Shown in pieces: positions 43,043 through 53,046 of a DNA stretch of 64,000 nucleotides (the stretch's first letter is position 1; the number at the start of each line of letters is the position of its first letter). This DNA is from Adiantum capillus-veneris (lineage: Eukaryota > Streptophyta > Polypodiopsida > Polypodiales > Pteridaceae), in the NCBI GenBank assembly GCA_014529385.2, contig CM043945.1, positions 96,512,612 to 96,576,611 of the forward strand. Direction: 5' to 3'. Made by a program: the position numbers and the translations under genes. The notes beneath the pieces were generated by a model, which was not told where the DNA came from, searched no databases, and was given only the letters and a program-made list of their open reading frames with translations.

Positions 43043-44763
43043 CTACACCACTCTTGTGGAGTAAGCTCTATAGCAGGCTGGTCGCCCCTCCTGCATCACT
43101 ATCATCCTGTTGGTGGAAGATAGCTCAAACTGAAGTGTCGGGCCTAAGAGGGTGGACCAAGCCGCTGCTCCCCAAGTGTACTGTCGAGCCCTGGAGAGAG
43201 CAGGCATGAGCCGACGAACTCGTAGCCACACCTGCTGGGCCGAGGGACAATCCCAAAGAAAGTGACGCTGACTCTCCACAAGGTGGTCACAAGCTACACA
43301 TGCGGCCGAGAGACCACTATGCACTAGCCAGCTCCCGACTGTTGTAGCTCTATGTGCGACCAGCCACTGAAACAAGGTGACTCGCCTCGACTGTCTGGAG
43401 TCCCACAGCCTCTCCCAAAAAACTGTCAAGAACTCAGCTGTGAGCCCCTCCTCTTGCCAATGCGGGACAGGCCTCTCTCTGTGCTGCTAGTATATGACGT
43501 CCCAGTCGAACAGTGTACTGAAATAACGGGACTCCTGGGTGGTTTGCAGAAGAGAAGGGATCCCTTCATAGCCACTCACCAGGATCCCACTGTACTCGTG
43601 CCAGTGGACAACACTCCCAAGCCCATAACCTCCAGTGTCCAATCGCAAGAGCTGCTGGGTCAGGGTCTATGACAACGGTCCTCCCACAGATGCCCACTAC
43701 TCGGATCCTCTGAAAACATCACTTTGTTACCTGGGGAGCCTCTACTGCAACTGGTAGAAGGCGTCCCCCACCCTGAAGCTCGAAGAAAAAAGCTGGGACA
43801 GTCTCTGAGCAGCCCCTGACTGAGATGAGAACCTCCTGTCGTGTGAAGGCTCCCATCCACCGGGGTGCTACTGGCTCGATGGGTGTGAGCCACTCAGCTG
43901 GAACTGACTCTGAGATGTCTTGGCACATGCTCTGTCCCCCTCTCATGCCCTGTAATTGAAGGCCTTGGACCTTCTCTGACAAACCTGTGAACTCTAGCCA
44001 GTCACCTAAAGAGCGCGTTGAACCTGCTGCCATGGGACCCCAGGAAACATGAGGCCGACTACCAACCAAGTGGCCTCTCTGAGTGCTAACCATGGGGTTC
44101 CAGATGAGGGGCTGCCGTAGGCGCTCCTCCGTGCACGTAGGCTGTCTCTGCTCCAGGCCACGCCGCAAGTGCTCCCAAGATCGAAGCAAACTCACAGCGA
44201 AGCGGTCCTCCAGTCTCCTGCTCAGACCAACTCTGCGCATCTCTGTAAAGATCCATTTGGTCGAAGGCTGCCAAGGGCCTCCTGCCTGAGGCACCCTAGC
44301 ACGTAGCCGCTGTAGCAAGAACTCCTTCCAGGGCTCCTCACCTGGAAGAAGTCCTCTGACGATGAAGGGCTTTGCTCTGCTGTGCTGGATCAATGATCCC
44401 AAGCCCTCCTTGTGAACAAGGAAGAGTGATGACCTGCCAAGCCACCTTGGCTCGGTCTATCTGAGTGTCACGTCCTGACCAAAGGAAGTTCCTGATCAGC
44501 CTCTCTACCTGGCTGATACAAGAACTTGAGAAGATCCAGCAGGAAGTGATGTACCACATAGTCGCCAACAACACCTGGTTGGCAACTACTACTCTGCCAT
44601 CCAAAGAAAGTCGTGCTGAGCTCCAGCGTAACAACTTTATCATGATAGACAAGAGAAGGGGAGCAATCTGTTGCTCGGGAGACAAGTCCAGACCAACCTG
44701 ACAGCCCAAGTACCGAACTGCAGTCCCAGGGGGATCCACCTGAAACCCTCTCCTGGCACCCAA
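43043..44763 (-). pseudogene. LINE ORF2 C-terminal domains incl. zf-RVT
   Basis: The minus strand from 44763 reads VRYLGCQVGLDLSPEQQIAP, LLLSIMIKLLRWSSARLSLD, GRVVVANQVLLATMWYITSC and AWQVITLPCSQGGLGIIDPA (post-polymerase region with the LGGLGI-type motif). 44402-43719 follows with a Trp/Leu-rich connector. The zf-RVT-like end at 43429-43043 has FWERLWDSRQSRRVTLFQWL, ACVACDHLVESQRHFLWDCP and AQQVWLRVRRL; C-x2-C...H-x4-C is the zinc-binding core of zf-RVT. Three frames are used, so at least two frameshifts are present. Confidence 0.85.
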
Positions 44764-44859
44764 TCTGGCACAGGAGCACTACCAACCGAGAAAACCACTG
44801 TCTTTCTCTAGTTGGTGAGTGTGCCCGATGCACAACATAAGGTCTCCAGAGCCTGCTCA

Positions 44860-45765
44860 CAGCTGTGGAGGTTGGCCTTGTACTTAGATGGCCTCCTGAC
44901 CATCTAAGTACAAGGCTGAGTCGTCGGCAAACTCAGCGTAGTAGCTCATCGCCTCGAATAGGGAGTGCTAAGCCCCGTAGACCAACCTGCTGCGACACCA
45001 AAAACCTGCTCATCGCCTCCGCATAGAACAGGAAGAGGAAAGAGGAAAGAGGACAACCCTGTCTGACCGAGCGTGTAAGCATGAAGCGATCACCTCTCCC
45101 TCCTGCGAAGAGTACCTGACTATGAGCCTGTCTGTACAAAGCTGACACCCCTCTGATCCAAGCATCTGAGAAGCCCATCTTGCGTAGAGTGCCCTCTAGA
45201 AAGTCCCAGTCCCAACTCTGTCGTATGCCTTCTCAAAATCGAGAAGAAGGATCACGAGATCCTCACCACGGAGCCGTGCCAGGGCAGAGGCCTCCCAAAA
45301 GGTAAAGATGTTGTCAAGGATACTGCGTTCCTTGACAAAACCTGTCTGAGTCCCATGTATCAGACTCTCAAGAAGTGGCTAAATCCTCAAACTCAGAGCC
45401 TTGGCAAGAATTTTGTAGGCTGAGTTGAGGATGTTGATGGGGCGCCACTGTCGAATCTCATCCAAGGAGCCACCCTCCTTGGGAATGAGGTAGATCAGGT
45501 ACTCACTCATGCTGTCAAGCATCTCTCTTATGTGCAAAATGTACTGAAAAGCACTGCAGAGATCTGGGCCAAGCAGATCCCAGTACTCCAAGAAAAAACT
45601 GGGAGTCAGCCCATCCTCACGTGGACAACTACCATGGGGGAGGGCCCTAAGAGCTGTTTTTAGCTCCTCAAGCTGAAGTGGCAGCTCAAGCCTTTGACGC
45701 ATCTCCTCAGTCACAAGACAAGGCATCTGTGCCCAAACCTGCTCCTTGCATGCATCCTGACACAC
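44860..45765 (-). pseudogene. LINE reverse transcriptase
   Basis: 45765-45379 gives LEELKTALRALPHGSCPRED, GLTPSFFLEYWDLLGPDL, YLIYLIPKEGGSLDEIRQWR and PINILNSAYKILAKALSLRI, then a stop at 45379. It continues in the same and shifted frames with GFVKERSILDNIFTFWEA, VILLLDFEKAYDRV, RQGCPLSSFLFLFYAEAMSR (45178-44933) and FADDSALYLDG (codons at 44931-44920), the catalytic F/YADD. Motifs 0-5 are therefore all present, with one stop and about two frameshifts. Confidence 0.88.
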
Positions 45766-45768
45766 TGA

Positions 45769-47056
45769 CTATGACTCTGCAGACAGTAACTCACGGTAAA
45801 AATCAGTAGCAACTGCACGCATATCCTCGGGCTCAGAAGCAATTGACCCATCGGGCCTCCTCAACTGCCTGACCTTGGCATGCGAGTGTTGAGGTCCCAC
45901 TGCCTCAAAGAAAGCACCAGTCACTCTGTCGCCCACCTGGGACCACTGAGATGCCTGTCGGTGGAAAGAAAACTCATGTCGCCTCTCCTCTATGCTAGCA
46001 AGCTCCTGTCGAGCCTGCTGTAACTGCTCCTCCAACCAGGGGCTGTCTGGATGCTGCTCCTGCATCCTCTGTAATGAAGCAATGCCCCGTCTGAGACGCT
46101 GCTCCTCCTCTCGTGTTGCGGCCCAGCGAGCCAAAGACTCCTGGAGGAAAAAACGACTAATATGTGCTAGGCCTGCAGCCACTCTATCAGCAAGAGAGTC
46201 CTGCCCGTCCAAACCCTCTGTCCAGAGAGCCTTTACCCTCTCTCTAAGTGTTGAGTCCAACAAGACCTTCTCTGGGATGCGAAGCATTGTGCTCCCACTC
46301 CTCTGCCTGTCTGCTACTGTGAGGATCACTGATGCATGGTCCGAGAAGGAGGTCCCTGCCAGGATTCCCACTGTCCCTCCCAAGTCACTGAAGTGGTCAC
46401 TAGTGTAGAAGCGATCTATCCGTGATAGATTAACTCCTCCCACTCTACGGTCTGAACGAGAGAAGGCAAGGCTCTCTGGGGGCCTCACAAAACCAGAGTG
46501 CTGCCATGCATCCAAGACCCTCAAAGTCATACAAAGCCTCTCCCAAGTTGCCAACTCAACTCCATGCACAGTAGCATGGCTACCACCAATCCTGTCAGAA
46601 GGGTCCTCCAGCATGTTGAAGTCCCTCCCTATGCACCAATGCTTTGCCTGCGGCAGAGACTCAACTATCTGTGACCAAAACGCTGCACGAGCACTCGCCA
46701 CATTTCAGGAAACCCACTAGGCTACCCTTAACCTGCATAGTAATCCACTGAGCCCTGCCTGGCACAATGATCCCTCTGTCCACTATGGCCTGCTGCAAAG
46801 AGTCTACAATAGTCATACATACCCCACCCTGGATGCCTCCAGGTCCAAAAGCAGCTGACCAAAAGGTATCATATCGTCCACGCAAGAGCTGACCACAACG
46901 TCTGATGCGGCTCTCACATAGATGGTGCTCCTGAAGCATAAGGAGATCAATCTCTCCTCCCACAAGACATCGTTGAATCTCCTGACGCAGTCGGCCCCGC
47001 TGGCACTGAAACTGGGGCCCACCTAGTCCCTGCACGTTCCATGAGACGATCCTCAT
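45769..47056 (-). pseudogene. LINE ORF2 start with APE endonuclease
   Basis: ATG at 47056: MRIVSWNVQGLGG (N motif), LLMLQEHHL (E motif), GGIQGGVCMTIV. After a frameshift near 46690, AKHWCIGRDFNMLEDPSDRI (D-x-N motif), NLSRIDRFYTSDHFSD (Y/D region), GTSFSDHASVILTV (catalytic SDH), then a long charged linker with a Gln/Glu/Arg-rich helix (RLRRGIASLQRMQEQH, EEQLQQARQELASIEERR) to 45769. All active-site motifs survive; one frameshift inactivates it. It nicks target DNA to prime reverse transcription. Confidence 0.9.
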
Positions 47057-47690
47057 GGAGAACGAGAGAGAACAGATGCTGCCGCAGCAGCTAAAGGGGC
47101 TATCTTTGAGGCTGGCTTGGATGGGGAGTAGTCCGCATCCGAGCGTCCTCTATATAGGCATGACTGCAACGAGTGCCTGGCCCAAGCCCAAGCAGAGCGA
47201 GGTGTACATAAAGCAACCTCCTCTGTCCAGGAGTCCTCATGAATGTATACATAGCATGGCAAGCACTGTGTATCGGCAAAGAAGTAAACCACAATGTGTC
47301 TACATCCTGCCGAGTCTAGAGGTGTCACCGCAAACTTGGCCAATGGCCACAAAGTCTGGAGCAGATCTGTAACTCCTAGTTCTCCCATGTGGTGAGAGAA
47401 CTCTAGTACCTGTGTGTGCAACCATCCCAACACTGAGTCAAGAGTCCACTCTGCCTGGTCTCTGCCGTAGAGGGGGAAGGAGAAGCCAACTGCCGAGTCC
47501 AAGGCCTCTGTCTCCCTAGCGGCAAGGAAGAGAACATATATCCTGAAGCAGGCTGCCTCATGGTCTTCTAAGGGGTCTCCGAGAAAACGAGTAAATCCGT
47601 AGTCAAAGAAGTCCCATCGGCACCGGATGTCAATGCTCGTCAGACCACGAGGGATAGCTGCAAGGGAAGATGTCTGTACCTGTAGAGGGG
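47053..47690 (-). CDS. Extra LINE reading frame between ORF1 and ORF2
   Basis: The minus strand is open from about 47690 to 47053 (about 210 codons; first ATG at 47502). It contains SIDIRCRWDFFDYGFTRFLG, EDHEAACFRIYVLFLAARET, LDSVLGWLHTQVLEFSHHMG, LLQTLWPLAKFAVTPLDSAG, RHIVVYFFADTQCLPCYVYI and SWTEEVALCTPRSAWAWA, and overlaps the ORF2 ATG by 4 bases. Composition is clearly protein-like, without low-complexity sequence. It is separated from ORF1 (stop at 48001) by a Pro/Ser-rich and G-rich stretch. It may be a third ORF or a C-terminal extension of ORF1. I do not recognise the domain. Confidence 0.6.
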
Positions 47691-48000
47691 GCCGCAGGAA
47701 AGGCTGTCCCTCTCTCGCTAAGCAACTCGTGGCAAAGGCGCTGCCAAGAGATCTCCTAGCCGCAGGAGAAGGCCCTGCCCCCTAGGTCGAATGTGGAATT
47801 GTAGTAGGAGGGGGGGGAGAAGGATATGGGGGGAGCGGTGGAGAAGAGGGGCGGAAAGGAGCGACAGAGGAAGAAGGGCAGGGGGAATAGGCGGCGGGAG
47901 CAGGAGGCGGGGGGGAGGATGAGGAAGGTGGATGGAACTCTAGGGGGGGAGGGGTTGTCGAAGGTGAAGGTGGGGAAGGGGCTGGGGCAGGGACCTCGTC
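47691..48000 (-). other. Low-complexity linker between LINE ORF1 and extra frame
   Basis: C/T-rich on the coding strand (Pro-Ser-Pro encoded: PAPAPSPPSPSTTPPPP). It could be read-through coding or spacer. Confidence 0.45.
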
Positions 48001-48956
48001 CTACTCTAGAGGACCAAAACGGTTCCTCGTGGGAACCCACTGCTGCTGAGCAGGTGCCTGAGGACCACTTTGAGTGCCAGTCTGACGTTGTGGCCCCTGT
48101 CGACGTCTACCTAGGACCTGTTGCCATCCTTCCTCCACTAGAGCCCCAGGCTCAGAGGGTGGCTCTGCCTGTGTGCGCTGTGTCTCTGGCTGTGTCTGCT
48201 GGCCAACCCTTACATGCTTGGGTTGAGGCTGTGGTGTAGGTCGAGGCGTCCTCCGTGGACAGGCCTTTGCTAGATGGCCCATCTGTCGACAAATGAAGCA
48301 CTAGTTTGGGAGGCCCGAATACTCCACACTCTGTCTAAACCAACCCCCACTCACCCGAGGCAAAAGGATAACCTTCGGGAGGGTGTGAGTGTCTCTGACC
48401 AAAACGCGAACTGAGGGAATGCCAGCCGCCTTGGCAACTACTGAGGCTGTCGTGCGAGGTGTCTCTAGGACAGTCCCAATAGCTGAGCCTATCCTGGACA
48501 GAAGTGGTAAGTACTCCCTCCGCAAACCCGGAAAGCAGAAAGAGATGAAGATGTCTGCCTCCTCTACTAGAACATCCGAAGCAGGGTCGAAACCATGTCT
48601 CCACTGTCGAAAGTGGGCACGTGCTGCTCAGATGGTCAGTGGACTCATGGCGATGACCTTGGACGCCATCTCGGAAGTCTCAAACTCGATCTGGTAGTAA
48701 CCGCGTCCGAGTATCTGTACGTCCAAGATCCTCCCACCTCTGCGAGAAGGCGGGCCTGGAGAAGGTCACACAGCTCTCCTCTGCTAGGTCAGGTGCCGAG
48801 GATCTTGCAGATGACAGAAGTCGCCTGCAAACGCTCTACCTCTGCGGCTAGGCTCACTTGCTTTGTCGGCGAAAGAGCAAGTCGAATGGTGGGCTTAGCG
48901 GGGTCGGGTGAGGGGGCTTCGGGTGAGTCCCTCTGTGGCGGAGCTGGAGCCTCCAT
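48001..48956 (-). pseudogene. LINE ORF1, DUF4283 + CCHC zinc knuckle
   Basis: From an ATG at 48956: MEAPAPPQRDSPEAPS, SLAAEVERLQATSVICKILG, then after a stop and a frameshift ILGRGYYQIEFETSEMASKV, WRHGFDPASDVLVEEADIFI, SFCFPGLRREYLPLLSRIGS, AIGTVLETP, VRVLVRDTHTLPKVILLPRV, VEYSGLPN, stop, CFICRQMGHLAKACPRR and a Gln/Pro-rich tail ending TRNRFGPLE. This is the plant L1 ORF1 layout (DUF4283, then C-x2-C-x4-H-x4-C). Three stops and one frameshift are present. The protein would bind LINE RNA. Confidence 0.85.
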
Positions 48957-49074
48957 CTGTGTCTACTACTGAGTCGAAGAAGCGGACGGCAAAGAAAATC
49001 TGCAACCGAGTACGCCAAGCACTTTTCCGAAGAGGAAGTGCTACAGAGCCAGGTGCAGAAGACCTTCGGGAACG

Positions 49075-49310
49075 ATGAGGATGGGGGGGGGGGGGGGGGG
49101 GAGCGGCCAGGGAAGGGAGGGGCAACGGACGGGCTGGGAGGCAACGCGGGGTGAGGCGGCGGGCAGCAGCACGCAAGGGGGGCGGGCTGGGTTGGGCAGT
49201 GCGAGGGCGAGGGGGGCAGCGCGAGGGCGAGAGAGGGGAGGGGGGGGGAGGGGAGGGACAGCGATGGCGCAACAGGGGGGGGGGGGGAGGGAGGAGCGTG
49301 CAACAGTAGC
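49075..49310. repeat. G-rich 5' region of the LINE with poly(G) runs
   Basis: Runs of about 19 G (49083-49101), 10 G and 13 G (49275-49287) on the plus strand, C-rich on the coding strand. Proline- and glycine-rich frames here are artefacts of composition. Such G tracts may form quadruplexes. Confidence 0.8.
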
Positions 49311-49321
49311 GAGCCCTCACT

Positions 49322-49335
49322 TCTCCAAGTGATAT
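49322..49335. repeat. Target-site duplication, right copy
   Basis: TCTCCAAGTGATAT, identical to 42581-42594. Gypsy coding resumes directly after it. Confidence 0.95.
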
Positions 49336-50130
49336 TTTAAGCACTAAGAGAGAACAAGCTTTTTCTCAACCAAAAGAAAAGCGAATTTTTTCTTCAAGAG
49401 ATTCAATACTTAGGTCATATTATCTCTCAAGATGGTATCCGTATGGATCCATCGAAGTTGGAGGTAATAAAAGCGTGGCCTAATCCAAGGAATCTAGATA
49501 AGCTAAGAAGCATAATTGGTATGTGTGCATACTATAGATGCTTCATAGCAAAATTTTCTCAAATAGCAGGACCATTACATGACTTAATGAAGAAGAACGT
49601 TAAGTATTCATAGACTTCTAAGGAGAAAAATGCTTTTGACAAGCTCAAAGAGAAGCTTACCTCCCAACCAGTCCTCATTCTTTCGGATCTCTCAAATCCA
49701 TTTGAGGTCCAATGTGATGCTTGTGGTGATTGCCTTGGAGCAGTCAGAAGGGCATGCCATAGCATATGAGAGCCGAAGGCTCAGTACGGATGAATGGGTC
49801 TTACGCATTTATAAAAAAGAGCTTTTAGCTGCTCTACATGGACACATGGAAGCACTATTTATTGGGGACTCCGTTCATTTTACGAACAGACCATCAAAGT
49901 CTCAAGTACTTCATGACGCAAACCAAGCTTTCCGACAAATAAATGGGGTGGGAAAATTTTCTTTCGCAATTTAATTTTCAAATTGCTCACATTGCTAGTA
50001 AGCACAATCAAGTGGCCGATGCACTTTCACGACGACCAAAAGTTAATGTGGTATCTATAGAAATTTACAATGATCTCTCTTCTATGAACAAAGAAAACCT
50101 GACAAAACTTTGACAGAACCTTCTTTGTAA
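49336..50130 (+). pseudogene. gypsy reverse transcriptase (end) and RNase H
   Basis: It continues from 42594: NQKKSEFFLQEIQYLGHIIS, QDGIRMDPSKLEVIKAWPNP, LDKLRSIIGMCAYYRCFIAK, FSQIAGPLHDLMKKN, FDKLKEKLTSQPVLILSDLS and PFEVQCDACGDCLGAV (RNase H start with catalytic Asp). Frameshifts follow, then QFNFQIAHIASKHNQVADAL and SRRPKVN, the typical RNase H end, then EIYNDLSSMNKENL. The sequence decays at about 50130 and no integrase follows. The join with 42594 across the LINE is collinear. Confidence 0.88.
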
Positions 50131-51061
50131 CAAAAGTAAAATTTTAAGCCAAATGGTGCTCAAAGTGTCATAAAATGCATAGATACAATGGCAAGAAAAA
50201 TTCTACAGTCTCTTTTGTATAGGGTGATAAAACTCAACCAAAATGACGCATGAAAACTATAAAATCAACTCAAGAGAGTGCATAAACTATCAATTGTCAC
50301 TAACAAATGACTCATATGAGTGTCAAGCAAAATATCCCATAAGATACATGACCGTCGATGGCAAAGACACCATAATGGGAAACTCCAACAACCTATATCA
50401 TTAAAGGTATCTCAACATTCAAGGATACCCTAGCTCAAAAAACACTCACGTAAGGCCCTCTAAGGAATAATCACTAGACACAAGACACTATCCACAATCT
50501 CAAAAAGAGCTCTTCTCGTTCGAGTCTTAGAAATGGTCAAAAAACTATAAAATATGGCTATATACATTAGACAGTGTCTGCAACTGAATGTACATGAGTG
50601 AAAATACACACAAACAAGTGCCAAAAGTAATGCAAGTAGTGTGTCCAATCCCGATTGTCATATTGCTCTCAAAAGAGCTCAATGGCACTGTAGGTGCTAA
50701 AAAAATGCATCTATCAATGCATAAACCTGAGTGTGTTTTATTGCAAGCTTTCAATTTCGAGCTTTTGCAATCAAAACCAGTTTTGCGAGCTTTTTGAATT
50801 TAGATTCAGAGCCTTTTCTAACGACACAAAAAAATTAATTCAAAACAAAGACGTCATAATATTATACATAACAAAAAACTTCTATCATCTTGCAACAATT
50901 TGGCTAAAGATTTTGAGTCTCTTTTAACGATACACACCAAAAACATGTACAAGTTTCCAAAAGCCATAGTTTTGAGCTTGTACAATCATCTAAATAGATA
51001 CCACAAAGCATGCTTCTCTTACAAAAAGGAATTCAAATAAATTCTCATTAGTCTAGAAAAG
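50131..51061. other. Left flank of the MULE-like unit
   Basis: No gene. 50580-50720 is directly repeated at 56505-56640 (both contain TGTACATGAGTGAAAAT and AAAAGAGCTCAATGGCACT). 50744-50800 is inverted relative to 56300-56367 (GCTTTCA..TTTCGAGCTTT and CGAGCTTTTTGAA). These may be subterminal repeats of the unit; true ends and target duplications were not found. Confidence 0.55.
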
Positions 51062-52813
51062 CTACTCCACATCTAATACATAAGAGAAATCTCTCTCATT
51101 GCATACCTCTACATGACATTGTGCCATTGTCTTGTCTTTAAAAGTTCTCTCATACAAAAAACAAAGAGCAACCATTCCCACTTGACGGCTTTGTAATTTT
51201 TTACCACAACTTTTCTTCCCTATCATTCCGAAACATTTCCTCATGCAATTGGCTGGCATCCTTTGTAAAGCCCACTCTTTGCGGGCAACTTTGACCTCTT
51301 GAATACACCTTGCTGAATTCTCCCCAGGCTGCACTGGAATGCTCTCTCCTACTTCACTGTCAGGGACAACATATACTTCTTCATTATCCTCTCTATCAAA
51401 ACGTATACTCCGTGGTCTCCCTCTGGTCTCGCGTTGTCTTGCTTCCATTACATATCCAGGTTTATGTGAGCTTGTACCGACTACACTAGTTTTGTTCCTC
51501 CATTGTACTGTCTCTTTGTCACCTTCCATCATAGGCTTCTCATACAAAGGACTACCACCAACCAAGCCTTTTTTATGTACTCAGAAACTAAGTTGGATTT
51601 GGAGATTCTCTGCGTTTGGAGCTGGCCATCATTGCTTCTATGGAAGGACCTGTTCTGATGTATCTTTATGTGGTGTATCCCAATCTTTTTGCACATTGAA
51701 TATATGTATTCAAAATGTCACTGGCACATGCATCATAAAGTGATATTTTACGTTTACCACCTTCACCTGCCAGTCAACTAGCATGGATGCTCTCTAACAA
51801 GTTTATGCTCAGAATTTGAGCTTTCTCCCATGGACTCTTACTGACCTATAAATACACAATGATTAAACCATAAACATGTATATCTTTGTTTTCATGTATT
51901 TAATAAGAACCAAAAACATGATTGATATACCATTATCTCAGAGCTTCCCCAATGGGCAATCCGTTGCTCCCACCAATTAAACCATCTCTCTAAAGACTTT
52001 TTATTATCCCCTGTCACATTTTTCACCCACCATTCTCGTATTTTGGAAGCTATACGGGAGGCCTCATTTGTAGTCTTTGCTAAGCACCATGCTTCACACA
52101 TTTCAATGTGATGCATTTGTCTATCTGGAGCGACATGTTTTTTTGTGTGTTTGTGTAGAGTCTGCTCCCAATGGAAAAGACACGAGCGCTCCCTCCCCTC
52201 CATTACATTATTCTGTCCTCCATTGTATATTGTCAGCCAATTAGCCTCGGCTTCATCAGACATAAACCCAGCAAAGTGTGTTGGCTCATGCCTACACCTC
52301 TCCATAATTGTGTTTAAATTTCTCCAAAACAAGATTTGTGTATCTTCATCTTCTTCTTTACATTCACATATTGCTATCACCTGCAATGCTCTCATGATGT
52401 ACACACAGAACAAATATAGTAATAAAAGTTGTCTTATATCAGAACATGCTATCTATCATATTTTTATAAATTCACTTACCTAGGATCATAAACCAAGCAG
52501 GACATAGTTTCCCATCCTTCAATCCGATGAGTATGATCAAAGTGCACCCAAGCACTACTCAAATCTCTTGTCCCTCCTCGTCTCATTCTATTGACTAGCT
52601 CAACTCCGGAAGCAGGTCCTTTTGTGGACATTTTGAATACGTAGCATTTATCGTTAGGACCACCTTGGCCTGGAAAACGGTTTCCATGAAAGAATGGAAA
52701 AACACACCGTTTGTGTAGTAATAGTATATTGTCGTATCCACAATTTGACCCTGTTTAGCTTTCTCATTTGACACAATACTTTTGAATCCCCTCTTCAGAA
52801 CAAGGGGCATCAT
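51062..52813 (-). pseudogene. MULE-like transposase gene
   Basis: Minus-strand exons. 52813-52480: VDTTIYYYYTNGVFFHSFME, a one-base frameshift, WVHFDHTHRIEGWETMSCLV, YDPR; donor GT at 52479-52478. Intron to 52381. 52380 to about 51930: VIAICECKEEDEDTQILFWR, FAGFMSDEAEANWL, GRERSCLFHWEQTLHKHTKK, REWWVKNVTGDNKKSLERWF, WWEQRIAHWG. A third exon from about 51845: SKSPWEKAQILSINLLESIH, then a charged tail to 51062 with stops. The D...D pattern (HFDHTHR, FMSDEAEANW) followed by CLFHW resembles Mutator-like (MULE) transposases. Frameshifts and stops indicate a relic, but the splice sites at 52480/52380 are intact. It lies head to head with the plus-strand gene at 53.05 kb. Confidence 0.65.
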
Positions 52814-53046
52814 TTCCTCAACCTATCAATCACCAATCCTCTTAATGGTGATGAGTTCTTCAAGTTGCTTTTTAGCATTAAATGGGATGAACGTGGAATG
52901 CTAAAGATCACTAGAGATAAGCTCTATTGTTTGACAAGCTCTAAAATCACTTCTTAGAGGTATTGTAGCTATTAGTTTCTCATTTGTAATTGTGCTCGTT
53001 CCATTTTGTTTTTCTATATGATTAAGTGATATGTTGTTCTTATTGC

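Larger units (their letters stand above)
42595..49321 (-). mobile_element. Full-length L1-type LINE (6.73 kb), DUF4283 type
   Basis: A complete insertion in gypsy reverse transcriptase with 14-bp identical target duplications. The 3' end carries a 9-base poly(A) tail (T-run 42596-42604). The 5' end is very C-rich on the coding strand. Order on the minus strand: ORF1 with DUF4283 and a CCHC knuckle (48956-48001), an extra reading frame (about 47690-47053), ORF2 endonuclease (47056-45769), reverse transcriptase (45765-44860), connecting domain, zf-RVT-like C-terminus (to about 43043) and 3' UTR. Several stops and frameshifts show that it is dead although structurally full length. Confidence 0.92.
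40400..50130 (+). mobile_element. Ty3/gypsy gag-pol, split by LINE insertion
   Basis: Plus-strand leader, gag, protease and the first part of reverse transcriptase (40400-42594) continue with the rest of reverse transcriptase and RNase H at 49336-50130. A 6.7-kb LINE lies between. LTRs and integrase were not found: the 5' end is missing, and the 3' part is replaced by the MULE-like region from about 50130. It is the same family as the element at the left edge of the window, by gag N-terminus. Confidence 0.85.

Noticed and set aside
48854-49344. Pro-rich and Gly-rich frames of about 150 codons on both strands
   Set aside because: They come from G-rich/C-rich low-complexity DNA at the LINE 5' end; the real ORF1 starts at 48956 in another frame.
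40566-50130. A host gene with a 6.7-kb intron at 42.6-49.3 kb
   Set aside because: The interruption has a poly(A) tail, a 14-bp target duplication and LINE ORFs on the opposite strand, so it is an insertion.
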